A DNA stretch of 64,000 bases. It comes from Arthrobacter crystallopoietes (lineage in GTDB: Bacteria; Actinomycetota; Actinomycetes; Actinomycetales; Micrococcaceae). The position numbers and the translations under genes were made by a program. The stretch covers positions 3,906,001 through 3,970,000 of the forward strand of contig NZ_CP018863.1 of assembly GCF_002849715.1 (NCBI RefSeq), written 5' to 3'. Positions within the stretch are counted from its first letter, which is position 1, and the number at the start of each line of letters is the position of its first letter. The notes beneath the pieces are model-generated. The model was not told where the DNA came from. It was given only the letters and a program-made list of their open reading frames with translations, and searched no databases. Below are positions 17,264 to 26,791 of the stretch, piece after piece.

Positions 17264-17757
17264 TATGCCGTCCGGGCCGGAACTGCGGAGCCGAATTCGC
17301 GCAGCGCCGGGCCAGTCAGGCGGAAGGTGGACCACTCATCCTGCGGCAGCGCGCCCAGGCTGCGGTAGAAGTTGATGGACGGCTCGTTCCAGTTCAGTAC
17401 CGCCCATTCCACCCGGGCATAACCGTTCTCGACGGCGTGCTGCGCCAGGGTGCGCAGCAGCGCCTTTCCGTGTCCCGCGCCGCGCGACTCCGGGCGAACG
17501 TACAGGTCCTCCAGGTAGATGCCGTGGACGCCCTCCCAGGTGGAGAAATTGCGGAACCACAGCGCAAAACCCTGCACGCCGCCGTCGTCCTCGGCGATGT
17601 GGGCGAACACGGACGGGTTTTCGCCGAAGAGGGCCTGCTGCAGCTGCTTCTCGGTGGTCTTGACCGCGTCCGGTTCCTTTTCGTAGACGGCAAGCTCACG
17701 GATGAGCTCGAGGATTACGGGAACGTCGGATTCGCGGGCACGCCGGATACTGGTCAT
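17263..17757 (-). CDS. GNAT acetyltransferase, diamine/spermidine N-acetyltransferase-like
   Basis: A 164-residue single-domain GNAT. It shows IRRARESDVPVILELIREL at the N-terminus, a YLEDLYVRPESRGAGHGKALL acetyl-CoA loop, and NEPSINFYRSLGA near the C-terminus. This combination resembles the SSAT-like branch that acetylates polyamines or thialysine; the substrate is inferred only. Two ATG codons are possible (17766 and 17757). I prefer 17757 because a TAAGAT hexamer (17770-17765) stands 7 bases upstream of it and neither has a ribosome site. It starts 14 bases after the helicase stop. Confidence 0.82.
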   Translation of the reverse strand: MTSIRRARESDVPVILELIRELAVYEKEPDAVKTTEKQLQQALFGENPSVFAHIAEDDGGVQGFALWFRNFSTWEGVHGIYLEDLYVRPESRGAGHGKALLRTLAQHAVENGYARVEWAVLNWNEPSINFYRSLGALPQDEWSTFRLTGPALREFGSAVPARTA

Positions 17758-17771
17758 AACTGGCATCTTAA

Positions 17772-20312
17772 TCAGAGCGGGCCCACGGCGGTAATCCGCA
17801 CCGCTGCCGTGCCCAGTTCGTTGGATTCGGCAAGATTGACGACGGCGTTAATGCCCCAGTCGTGGTCCCCGGCCGGGTCGTCGAAGATCTGCCGGACCTT
17901 CCACTCCGCGGGAGCCTCTTCGATGATCAGGTACTTGGGGCCACGGGCGTCCGGCCCGATGCCAAGGTCATCATGTGCGTCGAAGTAGGCGTCCATCGCG
18001 TCCGCCCACCGGTCCGCATCCCAGCCGCTGTCCGCGTCCAGTTCCCCCAGGGCCGCTTCGTTTTCTGCTTCGAAGAGCTCCACCCGGCGGAAGAGTTCGT
18101 TGCGGACCATCACGCGGAACGCGCGCACGTTGTCCGTGAGCTTCGGCGGCGCCTTGGTCAGGACGGACTCGCTGGCATGTTCCGCCGCCAGATCCGCGGC
18201 TCCGGCGCCGGAGGTCAGCTCCTCCCATTCGTCCAGCAGGCTCGAGTCCACCTGGCGCACCAGTTCGCCGAGCCAGGCGATGATGTCTTCCAGGTCTTCG
18301 CGCAGGGCCTCGGTCGGCACCGTCTGGCGCAACGCCTTGTACCCGTCCGTGAGGTAGCGCAGCAGGATCCCTTCGGAGCGTGCCAGTGAGTAGAACTGCA
18401 CGTATTCGCTGAAGTTCATCGCCCGTTCGTACATGTCCCGGATCACCGACTTGGGCGCAAGCTCGAAGTCGCCCAGCCAGGGGGCGCTCTTCCGGTACAC
18501 GTCGAAGGACTGGAACAACAGCTCGGCCAGCGGTTGCGGGTAGGTGACTTCCTCCAGCATGGCCATGCGCTGGTCGTACTCGATGCCGTCTGCCTTCATG
18601 GCGGCAACAGCTTCGCCGCGGGCCTTCTTCTCCTGGGCGGAGAGCACCTGCCGGGGCTGCTCCAGGATCGCCTCGATTGAGGAAACGACATCGAGGGAGT
18701 AGCTGCCGCTCTCCGGATCCAGCAGTTCCAGGCTGGCTACCGCGAACGGGGACAGCGGCTGGTTCAGCGCGAAGTTCGCCTGCAGATGGATCTTCAGCCG
18801 CACCAGGCGGCCGTCTTCGTCCGGCTCCGGCAGGCGTTCCACCAGGCCGGAGGCCACGAGTTCGCGGTAGATGCCCAGCGCGCGCTTGATCAGGTTGAGC
18901 TGTGAAGCCCGGGTCTCGTGGTTCTCGGTCAGCAATCGTTTGGCCGCGGCAAAGGGATCCCCGGGCCGCTCCAGCAGGTTCAGCAGCATCGAGTGGCTCA
19001 CCGTGAAGCTGGAGGTCAGCGGCTCCGGTTGGCCGTCCACCAGCTTCTGGTAGGTCGGCTCGCCCCAGCTGACAAAGCCAGCCGGTGGCTTCTTCTTGAC
19101 CACCTGGCGCAGCTTCTTCTGGTCATCACCGAACTTCGCCACCGCCTTGGCCATCGCCTTGGTGTTTTCCACCACGTGCTCCGGCGCCTGGACGACGACG
19201 GTGCCGGCCGTGTCATACCCGGCCCGTCCTGCGCGGCCGGCGATCTGGTGGAATTCCCGCGCGTTGAGCAGCCGGGTACGGACGCCGTCGTACTTGCTTA
19301 GCGCCGTCATCAGGACGGTGCGGATGGGGACGTTGATGCCGACGCCGAGCGTGTCCGTACCGCAGATGACCTTCAGCAGGCCGGCCTGGGCCAGCTGTTC
19401 GACCAGCCGCCGGTACTTAGGCAGCATGCCGGCGTGGTGGACGCCGATGCCGTGGCGGACCAGCCGGTTCAAGGTCTTGCCGAAGCCCGGGGCGAACCGG
19501 AAGCCGGCGATCAGTTCGCCGATCCGGTCCTTCTCCTCGCGGGTGCAGACGTTGATGCTCATCAGGTTCTGGGCGCGTTCGATCGCCTCCAGCTGGCTGA
19601 AGTGCACCACGTACACCGGCACCTGGCGGGTGCTCAGGAGCTCCTCCAGCGACTCCTGCACAGGCGTCTGGACGTAGTAGTAATGCAGCGGGATGGGGCG
19701 TTCGGCCGAGCTGACGGTGGTGGTCTGCCGCCCGGTGCGCTGGGTCAGCTCCTTCTCGAACCGGGTCACGTCGCCCAGCGTGGCGGACATCAGCAGGAAC
19801 TGCGCCTGCGGCAGCTCCAGCAGCGGCACCTGCCAGGCCCAGCCGCGCTGCGGATCCGAGTAGTAGTGGAATTCGTCCATGACCACGGTTCCCAGCTCGG
19901 CCTCCGAGCCCTCGCGCAGGGCGATGTTCGCGAGGATTTCCGCGGTGCAGCAGATGATGGGAGCATCCTGGTTCACGGACGAGTCGCCGGTCACCATGCC
20001 GACGTTGTCCGGGCCGAAGATGTCGCACAAGGCGAAGAACTTTTCCGAGACGAGGGCCTTGATCGGGGCCGTGTAGTAACTGCGCCGCCCGTGGGCCATC
20101 GCGTGGAAATGCGAAGCGATGGCCACCATGGACTTACCCGAGCCGGTCGGCGTAGCCAGAATGACGTTGTTGCCCGTGACCAGCTCCATCACCGCCTCGT
20201 CCTGGGCCGGATACAGCGCCATGCCACGGCCCTCCACCCAGTCGATGAAGGCGGTGTAGATTTCGTCCGGGCTGGCGGTGGCGGCTGCGGGGAGCTGTTC
20301 AAGTAGGTTCAT
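17772..20312 (-). CDS. Ski2-like DEAD/DEAH-box helicase with DUF3516-type C-terminus
   Basis: An 846-residue superfamily 2 helicase, probably acting on RNA. Motifs in order: Walker A ATPTGSGKS (about residue 53), Walker B VVMDEFHYY, motif III LMSATLGD, and motif VI QIAGRAGRAG (about residue 350). The C-terminal half (about 450-846) has no motor motifs and matches the layout of the actinobacterial DUF3516 family. The ATG start follows GGAGGGG closely. The promoter was not identified. Downstream genes on the same strand are the GNAT and the peptidase. Confidence 0.9.
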   Translation of the reverse strand: MNLLEQLPAAATASPDEIYTAFIDWVEGRGMALYPAQDEAVMELVTGNNVILATPTGSGKSMVAIASHFHAMAHGRRSYYTAPIKALVSEKFFALCDIFGPDNVGMVTGDSSVNQDAPIICCTAEILANIALREGSEAELGTVVMDEFHYYSDPQRGWAWQVPLLELPQAQFLLMSATLGDVTRFEKELTQRTGRQTTTVSSAERPIPLHYYYVQTPVQESLEELLSTRQVPVYVVHFSQLEAIERAQNLMSINVCTREEKDRIGELIAGFRFAPGFGKTLNRLVRHGIGVHHAGMLPKYRRLVEQLAQAGLLKVICGTDTLGVGINVPIRTVLMTALSKYDGVRTRLLNAREFHQIAGRAGRAGYDTAGTVVVQAPEHVVENTKAMAKAVAKFGDDQKKLRQVVKKKPPAGFVSWGEPTYQKLVDGQPEPLTSSFTVSHSMLLNLLERPGDPFAAAKRLLTENHETRASQLNLIKRALGIYRELVASGLVERLPEPDEDGRLVRLKIHLQANFALNQPLSPFAVASLELLDPESGSYSLDVVSSIEAILEQPRQVLSAQEKKARGEAVAAMKADGIEYDQRMAMLEEVTYPQPLAELLFQSFDVYRKSAPWLGDFELAPKSVIRDMYERAMNFSEYVQFYSLARSEGILLRYLTDGYKALRQTVPTEALREDLEDIIAWLGELVRQVDSSLLDEWEELTSGAGAADLAAEHASESVLTKAPPKLTDNVRAFRVMVRNELFRRVELFEAENEAALGELDADSGWDADRWADAMDAYFDAHDDLGIGPDARGPKYLIIEEAPAEWKVRQIFDDPAGDHDWGINAVVNLAESNELGTAAVRITAVGPL

Positions 20313-20368
20313 GTCCCCTCCAGCCTATCGGTCGGTGCGCCGCCGGGGGACGGGCGCAGCGGCAGCCG

Positions 20369-20374
20369 TAGGCT
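20369..20374 (+). promoter_or_regulatory. -10 element for tam
   Basis: TAGGCT with exactly 6 bases before the ATG at 20381 and no Shine-Dalgarno. Predicted leaderless transcript. Confidence 0.58.
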
Positions 20375-20380
20375 GGGGTC

Positions 20381-21154
20381 ATGAAATGGGATCCGTCCAA
20401 GTACGCCGAGTTTGCGGATTACCGCAGCCGCCCCTTCTTCGACCTGACCGGCAGGATCGCCGCCGAGGAGCCGCGCCGGGTGGTGGACCTGGGCTGCGGT
20501 CCTGGCAGCCTGACCGCAGCCCTGGTAGACCGCTGGCCCCGGGCGCGGGTGACCGGACTGGATTCGTCCGCGGCCATGATCGCCGCGGCCAGTGCCGCTT
20601 CACGACCGCAGAACCTGGATTTCGAGGTCGGCGACATCGCGGCTTGGACTCCGCCGGAGGATCTGGATGTGCTCGTCTCAAACGCCGCCCTCCAGTGGCT
20701 GCCGGGGCACCAGGACCTGCTGCGTGCGTGGGCGTCAGCGCTGGGCTCCGGCGCGTGGCTGGCGTTCCAGGTTCCGGGCAACTTCTCCGCGCCGTCGCAT
20801 GTGCTGATGCGCCGCCAGGCGGCCTCCAGCAGGTGGCATTCCCGTCTCGACGGCGTCCTCCGGCACGAAGATGCCGTCAGCGAGCCCGCGGATTACCTCG
20901 CGCTGCTGCTGGAGGCGGGATTCGACGCCGATGCCTGGGAGACCACGTACCTCCACGTTTTGCAGGGGTCCGATCCGGTGCTGGAGTGGGTCCGGGGGAC
21001 GGGTCTGCGCCCGGTTCTCGCCGCCTTGGAGCCCCAGGAGGCGTCCGAGTTCGAGAGGGAATATGCCGAGGCCCTGCGCCATGCCTATCCGGCGGGCCCG
21101 CACGGAACGGTTTTCCCCTTCCGACGGATCTTCTGCGTTGCGCGCAAGCGCTGA
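20381..21154 (+). CDS. tam: trans-aconitate 2-methyltransferase
   Basis: SAM-dependent methyltransferase that esterifies trans-aconitate, a spontaneous inhibitory by-product of the TCA cycle. It has 257 residues, about the length of E. coli Tam (252). The N-terminus MKWDPSKYAEFADYRSRPFFDL is characteristic of the family. The SAM-binding loop is VVDLGCGPGSLTAAL and the acidic residue after strand 2 is in VTGLDSSAAMI; NAALQWLPGHQDLL is the conserved post-IV region. It ends immediately adjacent to the convergent MBL-fold gene, with no intergenic base. Confidence 0.92.
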   Translation: MKWDPSKYAEFADYRSRPFFDLTGRIAAEEPRRVVDLGCGPGSLTAALVDRWPRARVTGLDSSAAMIAAASAASRPQNLDFEVGDIAAWTPPEDLDVLVSNAALQWLPGHQDLLRAWASALGSGAWLAFQVPGNFSAPSHVLMRRQAASSRWHSRLDGVLRHEDAVSEPADYLALLLEAGFDADAWETTYLHVLQGSDPVLEWVRGTGLRPVLAALEPQEASEFEREYAEALRHAYPAGPHGTVFPFRRIFCVARKR

Positions 21155-21793
21155 CTACCAGCCCCGCTCGCGCCATTCGGCCAGGTGCGGGCGTTCGGCG
21201 CCGAGCGTGGTGCCCTTGCCGTGGCCCGGGTGGACCACCGTGTCGTCCGGGAGATAGTCGAAAAGACGGCGTTCGACGTCGTTAATCAGCGAGGAGAAGC
21301 GCTGCGGGTCCTGCTGGGTGTTGCCAACGCCGCCCGGGAACAGCGAGTCACCGGTGAAGACATGCGAGGGCCCGTGCGCGTTGCGGTACAGCAGAGCAAC
21401 CGAGCCGGGAGTGTGGCCGCGGAGTTTGATGGCCTCCAGCGAGAACCCGTCGAATTCCGCGAGGTCCCCGTGATCGAGTGCGACGGCGGTGGGAACCTCG
21501 ATCTGCGCGATGTCCTCGGTTCCGGCCGCGGTGCGGGCGCCGGTGAGTTTCACTGTCTCGGCAAGGGCACGCACATGGTCCCAGTGGCTGTGCGTGGTGA
21601 TGATCATCGCCACTTTGGCGGGAGCCGGGCTGTCCTGCGCCCCTTCGGCCAGCAGCTTTTCGATGGCGGGCAGATCATCCGCGGCGTCGATGAGCACCTG
21701 TGTGCCGGAATCCTTCGCCGTGATCAAATAGACGTTGTTGTCCATCTCGCTGACGGACGCCGAGCGGATGGTGATGTCATCAAGTTCCCACAT
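21155..21793 (-). CDS. metallo-beta-lactamase fold hydrolase
   Basis: A 212-residue binuclear zinc hydrolase of the glyoxalase II-like group. Ligands are visible: THSHWDHV (HxHxDH motif, about residues 67-73), RGHTPGS (third-metal His), FTGDSLF (bridging Asp) and HPGHG (last His). Glyoxalase II or a related thioester hydrolase is the likeliest role, but the substrate-binding C-terminal domain of true glyoxalase II is missing. The ATG is preceded by TAGACT with a 6-base spacer. Confidence 0.88.
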   Translation of the reverse strand: MWELDDITIRSASVSEMDNNVYLITAKDSGTQVLIDAADDLPAIEKLLAEGAQDSPAPAKVAMIITTHSHWDHVRALAETVKLTGARTAAGTEDIAQIEVPTAVALDHGDLAEFDGFSLEAIKLRGHTPGSVALLYRNAHGPSHVFTGDSLFPGGVGNTQQDPQRFSSLINDVERRLFDYLPDDTVVHPGHGKGTTLGAERPHLAEWRERGW

Positions 21794-21799
21794 GCGCCC

Positions 21800-21805
21800 A
21801 GTCTA
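21800..21805 (-). promoter_or_regulatory. -10 element for the MBL-fold gene
   Basis: TAGACT on the minus strand, exactly 6 bases from the ATG at 21793. Predicted leaderless transcript. Confidence 0.6.
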
Positions 21806-21856
21806 ATCACAGGCCCGCCGCTGCCCGGGGCAGGTCTGCGCCCAGAGTGAAAATCC

Positions 21857-21886
21857 TTGTCCGACGTCGGGAAATTGGCGTAAATT
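21857..21886 (+). promoter_or_regulatory. promoter of the GntR-family gene
   Basis: TTGTCC (21857-21862), an 18-bp spacer and TAAATT (21881-21886). The predicted start is near 21893, about 40 bases before the ATG. Confidence 0.5.
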
Positions 21887-21932
21887 CGATTGGTCCGGGA
21901 ACGGACAAGTGCAGAAGGGCAGGCAGCGGTAC

Positions 21933-22304
21933 ATGGAAGCTGACCAATTCGACTGGCGGCTGGACAAGCAGAGCTCGGTGCCGCTGTTCGAGCAGCTGCG
22001 CCTGCGCATTATCGAGGCGTCCGACGGCGGCGAGCTGGCTATCGGAACCAAGCTGCCGCCGGTGCGGCGGCTGGCCGACCATCTCGGCATTGTGCCCAAC
22101 ACCGTGGCCCGCGCCTACCGGGAACTGGAGACGGCCGGCCGGGTGACAACCGGAGGCCGCGCCGGCACGGTGATCAGTGCGGGCGGGGACGAATCTTCGC
22201 GGCTGCTGGCCGAGGCGGCCATGACGTTTGCCGAGACGGCCCGGGCACAGGGCGCCACGGTCAAGACTGCCTTGGCCGCGGTCAAGGCGGCCCTGGAACG
22301 CTGA
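21933..22304 (+). CDS. GntR-family transcriptional regulator, YtrA-like short form
   Basis: A 123-residue protein consisting almost only of a winged helix-turn-helix: [39 protein letters not shown] (recognition region) and a short C-terminal helical tail. The absence of a large effector domain places it with the YtrA subfamily, which often controls ABC transporter genes. No transporter is adjacent here, and the target is unknown. ATG 21933 is chosen; an in-frame GTG at 21909 is possible. It lies directly upstream of uvrA, whose own promoter is in the intergenic region. Confidence 0.85.
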   Translation: MEADQFDWRLDKQSSVPLFEQLRLRIIEASDGGELAIGTKLPPVRRLADHLGIVPNTVARAYRELETAGRVTTGGRAGTVISAGGDESSRLLAEAAMTFAETARAQGATVKTALAAVKAALER

Positions 22305-22407
22305 TCCAGCGGATAGGCGGGCCGGAGGAAAAAGCCCACCCTGCGTTGAAGGAACGCGGACAACTTTGGTCCGCGTGCGCACCGACTGTGGTGAACGCAA
22401 TACATTT

Positions 22408-22423
22408 TCGAACGGACTTTCGA
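22408..22423 (+). promoter_or_regulatory. LexA-type SOS box upstream of uvrA
   Basis: TCGAAC-GGAC-TTTCGA matches the Gram-positive/actinobacterial LexA consensus (TCGAAC-N4-GTTCGA) with one mismatch. It ends one base before the -10 hexamer, so bound LexA would block the promoter. Confidence 0.75.
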
Positions 22424-22424
22424 T

Positions 22425-22430
22425 TAGAGT
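22425..22430 (+). promoter_or_regulatory. -10 element for uvrA
   Basis: TAGAGT lies 7 bases before the GTG start at 22438, consistent with a leaderless transcript. Confidence 0.58.
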
Positions 22431-22437
22431 GGAAACC

Positions 22438-25341
22438 GTGCTAAAAGCGAGTGAATCAACTGGACCCGGATCCCACGAGGATGTCCGGGCGGACCTATCC
22501 CGGCTGGTCGTGAAGGGCGCGCGGGAGCACAACCTGCGCAACGTCGACCTGGACCTGCCCAGGGATTCCATGATCGTATTCACCGGGCTGTCCGGTTCCG
22601 GCAAGTCCTCCCTGGCCTTCGACACGATCTTCGCCGAGGGGCAGCGCCGCTATGTCGAATCCCTGTCAGCCTATGCGCGCATGTTCCTGGGCCAGGTGGA
22701 CAAACCGGATGTCGACTTCATTGAAGGCCTTTCCCCGGCAGTATCCATCGACCAGAAATCGACGAGCAAGAACCCCCGTTCCACGGTGGGCACGATCACC
22801 GAGATCTACGACTACATGCGCCTGCTCTGGGCCCGCGTGGGCCGCCCGCACTGCCCGGTTTGCGGCCAACCGGTGACACGGCAGACTCCGCAGCAGATTG
22901 TGGATCAGCTGCTGGAGCTTGAGAGCGGTACCCGGTTCCAGATCCTCGCCCCGGTAGTCCGTGGGCGCAAGGGCGAGTTCGTGGACCTGTTCAAGGAACT
23001 CTCCGCCAAGGGCTATTCCCGCGCCAAGGTGGACGGCAAACTGGTCCAGCTGTCGGAGCCGCCCAAGCTCGGCAAGCAGTTCAAGCACACCATCGAAGTG
23101 GTCATCGACCGGCTGGTGGTCAAGGACGGCATCCAGCAGCGGCTGACCGACTCGATCGAGACCGGGCTGGGCCTGGCCGAGGGGCGTGTGCTGGCAGACT
23201 TTGTGGACCTGGATGAAAGCGATCCGGGACGTACCCGGGCCTTTTCGGAGCACCTTGCCTGCCCCAATGAGCACCCGCTGGCCATCGACGAAGTCGAGCC
23301 GCGGTCCTTCTCGTTCAACAATCCGTTCGGCGCCTGCCCGGTCTGTACCGGCATCGGCAGCAAGCTCGAGGTGGACGAGGACCTGGTCGTTCCGGACCCG
23401 GAGCTCAGCCTCGGCGACGGCGCGATCGCGCCCTGGGCCCTGGGTACGGCGACGCAGCAGTACTGGAACCGGCTGCTTGAAGGCCTGTCCCACGAACTCG
23501 GATTCTCCATGGACGTTCCCTTCAATGAGCTATCCAAGGATGCGCGCAAGGCTGTGCTCTACGGCAAGGACCACAAGGTGGTGGTTCAGTACCGCAACCG
23601 GTTTGGCCGCGAACGCAAGTACAGCACCGGTTTCGAAGGCGCCGTGCAATACATCCACCGCAAGCATCTGGAAACCGAGTCCGACAATGCGCGGGACCGC
23701 TACGAGCAGTACATGCGGGAGGTTCCCTGTCCCGAATGCAAGGGCGCCCGGTTGAACCCGGCGTCCCTGTCGGTCCTCATCAACGGCAGGTCCATTGCCG
23801 AAGTGTCGGCGATGCCGCTGCAGGAATGCCGCGACTTCCTGAATTCACTGGAGCTGACGCCGCGCGAGGCACAAATCGCGCAGCAGGTGCTCATCGAGAT
23901 CCAGGCCCGGCTCCGCTTCCTGCTGGACGTAGGCCTCTCCTATCTGAACCTCGAACGCGCTGCCGGCACCCTGTCGGGTGGTGAAGCGCAGCGCATCCGG
24001 CTGGCCACCCAGATCGGTTCCGGCCTCGTCGGCGTGCTCTACGTCCTGGACGAGCCGTCCATCGGCCTGCACCAGCGGGACAACCGCCGGCTGATCGAAA
24101 CCCTGACCCGCCTGCGCGATCTGGGCAACACACTGATCGTGGTCGAGCACGACGAAGATACCATCAGCGAAGCCGACTGGATTGTGGACGTCGGTCCGGG
24201 TGCGGGCGAGCACGGAGGCCAGATAGTCCATTCCGGTTCGCTCAAGGAACTGCTGGATAATGAGCAGTCCATTACCGGCGATTACCTGGCCGGCCGGCGC
24301 CGCATCGACATCCCCGCCAAGCGCCGCAAGATCGATAAGAAGCGGCAGCTCAAGGTAGTCGCTGCCCGGGAAAACAACCTGCAGGGCATCGACGCGGTCT
24401 TCCCGCTCGGCGTTTTCACCGCGGTGACCGGGGTGAGTGGCTCCGGAAAGTCCACCCTCGTCAACGACATCCTATACAAGGTGCTGGCCAACAAGCTCAA
24501 CCGGGCCAAGCAGGTCGCCGGCCGGCATACCCGCGTCGAGGGACTTGAGCACCTGGACAAGGTCATCCACGTTGACCAGAGTCCGATCGGCCGGACGCCG
24601 CGGTCCAACGCGGCCACCTACACCGGTGTCTTCGACAACATCCGCAAACTCTTCGCGGAAACCAACGAGGCCAAGGTGCGCGGCTACCAGCCCGGACGGT
24701 TCTCGTTCAACGTCAAGGGCGGACGCTGTGAAGCATGCAGCGGTGACGGCACACTGAAGATCGAGATGAACTTCCTGCCGGATGTCTATGTCCCCTGTGA
24801 GGTCTGCCACGGCGCCCGCTACAACCGCGAAACGCTTGAAGTCCATTACAAGGGCAAGACCATTGCCGATGTCCTGGATATGCCGATTGAGGAAGGTGCA
24901 GAATTCTTCGCGGCCTTCACCCCGATTGCGCGCCACTTGAACACCTTGGTGGACGTCGGCTTGGGGTACGTCCGGCTCGGCCAGCCCGCTACCACCCTTT
25001 CCGGCGGCGAAGCGCAGCGGGTGAAGCTCGCGAGTGAGCTGCAGAAGCGAAGCAACGGCCGGAGTATCTACGTACTGGACGAACCCACCACCGGGCTGCA
25101 CTTCGAGGATATCCGCAAGCTGTTGCTGGTACTCCAGTCGTTGGTGGACAAGGGCAACACCGTGATCACCATCGAACACAACCTGGACGTCATCAAGAGT
25201 GCCGACTGGGTAGTGGATCTTGGACCGGACGGAGGTTCCGGCGGCGGGCGGATTATTGCAGCCGGCACGCCTGAACAGGTGGCAAAAGCCGAGGTCAGCC
25301 ACACCGGACGGTTCCTCGCGGAGGTACTGGAAACGGCCTGA
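22438..25341 (+). CDS. uvrA: excinuclease ABC subunit A
   Basis: Damage-recognition ATPase of nucleotide excision repair, acting as a dimer with UvrB. The frame is open upstream, but the GTG at 22438 ([13 protein letters not shown]) fits the promoter and gives 967 residues, the normal length. It has two ABC modules: Walker [13 protein letters not shown] (about residue 51) and GVSGSGKST (about 664), with signatures [11 protein letters not shown] (about 511) and [11 protein letters not shown] (about 854). The second zinc module CEAC...CEVC is near residue 763. A LexA-type box in the promoter predicts SOS induction. Confidence 0.97.
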   Translation: MLKASESTGPGSHEDVRADLSRLVVKGAREHNLRNVDLDLPRDSMIVFTGLSGSGKSSLAFDTIFAEGQRRYVESLSAYARMFLGQVDKPDVDFIEGLSPAVSIDQKSTSKNPRSTVGTITEIYDYMRLLWARVGRPHCPVCGQPVTRQTPQQIVDQLLELESGTRFQILAPVVRGRKGEFVDLFKELSAKGYSRAKVDGKLVQLSEPPKLGKQFKHTIEVVIDRLVVKDGIQQRLTDSIETGLGLAEGRVLADFVDLDESDPGRTRAFSEHLACPNEHPLAIDEVEPRSFSFNNPFGACPVCTGIGSKLEVDEDLVVPDPELSLGDGAIAPWALGTATQQYWNRLLEGLSHELGFSMDVPFNELSKDARKAVLYGKDHKVVVQYRNRFGRERKYSTGFEGAVQYIHRKHLETESDNARDRYEQYMREVPCPECKGARLNPASLSVLINGRSIAEVSAMPLQECRDFLNSLELTPREAQIAQQVLIEIQARLRFLLDVGLSYLNLERAAGTLSGGEAQRIRLATQIGSGLVGVLYVLDEPSIGLHQRDNRRLIETLTRLRDLGNTLIVVEHDEDTISEADWIVDVGPGAGEHGGQIVHSGSLKELLDNEQSITGDYLAGRRRIDIPAKRRKIDKKRQLKVVAARENNLQGIDAVFPLGVFTAVTGVSGSGKSTLVNDILYKVLANKLNRAKQVAGRHTRVEGLEHLDKVIHVDQSPIGRTPRSNAATYTGVFDNIRKLFAETNEAKVRGYQPGRFSFNVKGGRCEACSGDGTLKIEMNFLPDVYVPCEVCHGARYNRETLEVHYKGKTIADVLDMPIEEGAEFFAAFTPIARHLNTLVDVGLGYVRLGQPATTLSGGEAQRVKLASELQKRSNGRSIYVLDEPTTGLHFEDIRKLLLVLQSLVDKGNTVITIEHNLDVIKSADWVVDLGPDGGSGGGRIIAAGTPEQVAKAEVSHTGRFLAEVLETA

Positions 25342-25413
25342 TTTACGGCGCGGTATATACCTCGAAGGGAATGCTTGTAACGCATAACGTTCAACGTATG
25401 GAAAAATGCCTAG

Positions 25414-26118
25414 GTGACTTCTTTGCCGGCGCTGGTTCTCTTTGACCTTGATGGGACTCTGGTGGATCCCGCGGGAGCCATCACCGGGGGTATCAGCCGT
25501 GCCCTGCAGCTAGCCGGCCTGCCGGTCCCGCAACAGGATGTCCTCGACTCCATGGTCGGTCCTCCGCTCGGGCAGTCGCTGCGGGAGAAGGCCGGTGTTC
25601 CGGAGAGCGATCTGGCTGAAGTCATTCGGCTCTACCGGACCGAGTACCGCCACTCCGGGATGGCAGCCAGCCATGTTTATCCGGGAGTGGAAGGACTGCT
25701 GCAGCAGTTGAAGACCGAAGGCACAATCCTGGCCGTGGTTACGCAGAAGCCCACTCCGATCGCCGACGAACTGCTGCGCGTACAGGGGTTGACCGCCTAT
25801 TTCGAGAGCATCCATGGGGCTGGCTTTGACGATCCGGGCAGCACCGCCGCAGCCGATGCAGGCAAGATTCCGATTCTCGAAGAGGCCTTGCGACAGTACG
25901 CCGGAGCGTACGGCAGCGTGGTGATGGTGGGGGACCGGCACTACGACATCGCGGCCGCCGTGCACCACGGGATTCCGGCTATCGGAGTCGGCTGGGGATT
26001 TGCGGCCGACGGCGAGCTGGAAGCCGCCGGTGCCGCCGCCGTCGTCGTCAATACCGAGGAACTAGCGGAAGAACTGGCACTGCAGCTAGCAGCCGCCACA
26101 CAAGGAACGGAGAGGTAG
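25414..26118 (+). CDS. HAD-superfamily hydrolase, phosphoglycolate phosphatase-like
   Basis: A 234-residue HAD phosphatase. Motif I FDLDGTL (nucleophile Asp) is at residues 10-16, motif II lies in LAVVTQKPT, and motif IV is VGDRHYDIAAA. The alpha-helical cap between motifs I and II is of the Gph/PGMB type. The substrate is probably a small phosphorylated metabolite such as phosphoglycolate or a nucleotide; it cannot be fixed from sequence. The GTG start has no clear ribosome site. It is separated by 4 bases from the acyltransferase gene, so the two are likely co-expressed. Confidence 0.87.
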   Translation: MTSLPALVLFDLDGTLVDPAGAITGGISRALQLAGLPVPQQDVLDSMVGPPLGQSLREKAGVPESDLAEVIRLYRTEYRHSGMAASHVYPGVEGLLQQLKTEGTILAVVTQKPTPIADELLRVQGLTAYFESIHGAGFDDPGSTAAADAGKIPILEEALRQYAGAYGSVVMVGDRHYDIAAAVHHGIPAIGVGWGFAADGELEAAGAAAVVVNTEELAEELALQLAAATQGTER

Positions 26119-26122
26119 GGGA

Positions 26123-26791
26123 ATGGAATTTTTCGAAGGCACCCGTGCTGCGTTCCGTTCCGTGATCTCCGGTACCTGCCGGCCCACGGTTGAGGGGCTG
26201 GAAAACTTCCCGCGGGAGGGCCCGGTCATCGTCGCCCCGAACCACCAGTCGTTTTTCGACAGCATCATTGTCCAGGCGCTAATGCCGCGCAAGGTGGCGT
26301 TCTTTGCGAAGGCCGAGTACTTCACTGCGAAGGGACCGAAGGGCTCCGCGATGCGCTGGTTCTTCAACAGCGTTGGCTCCGTTCCGGTGGAACGCGGGGA
26401 ACAGGCTGCCAGCGTGGCGGCGCTGCAGACGGCGGTGGAAATTCTTGAGCGGAAAGAGGCGTTCGGTATCTATCCTGAAGGCACGCGCTCCCGCGACGGT
26501 CTGTTGTACCGTGGAAGAACAGGTGTTGGCTGGCTTGCCTTGACCACCGGTGCTCCCGTGGTGCCGGTGGGACTGATCGGAACCGACAGGCTCCAGCCAG
26601 CGGACAAGAAGATGATCAAGCCGCAACATTTCACCCTCAAGGTCGGCGCGCCGCTGTATTTCGACAAGACGGGCCCGGGGCACTCCTTGCCTGCCCGCCG
26701 TGCCGCCACGGACAAGATCATGGACGCCATTGCCGAACTGAGCGGGCAGGAACGGGCCGGCACGTACAACCAATCCAAACAGGCACAGTAA
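26123..26791 (+). CDS. 1-acyl-sn-glycerol-3-phosphate acyltransferase family protein
   Basis: Likely acylates lysophosphatidic acid at the cytoplasmic membrane during phospholipid synthesis. The 222-residue protein has the PlsC motifs in order: NHQSFFD (HX4D catalytic motif, near residue 39), the GSVPVER block, and the phosphate-binding block [10 protein letters not shown] (near 116). The ATG is preceded by GAGGTAGGGG. The stop overlaps the uvrC start by one base (TAATG), indicating an HAD-plsC-uvrC transcription unit. Confidence 0.92.
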   Translation: MEFFEGTRAAFRSVISGTCRPTVEGLENFPREGPVIVAPNHQSFFDSIIVQALMPRKVAFFAKAEYFTAKGPKGSAMRWFFNSVGSVPVERGEQAASVAALQTAVEILERKEAFGIYPEGTRSRDGLLYRGRTGVGWLALTTGAPVVPVGLIGTDRLQPADKKMIKPQHFTLKVGAPLYFDKTGPGHSLPARRAATDKIMDAIAELSGQERAGTYNQSKQAQ

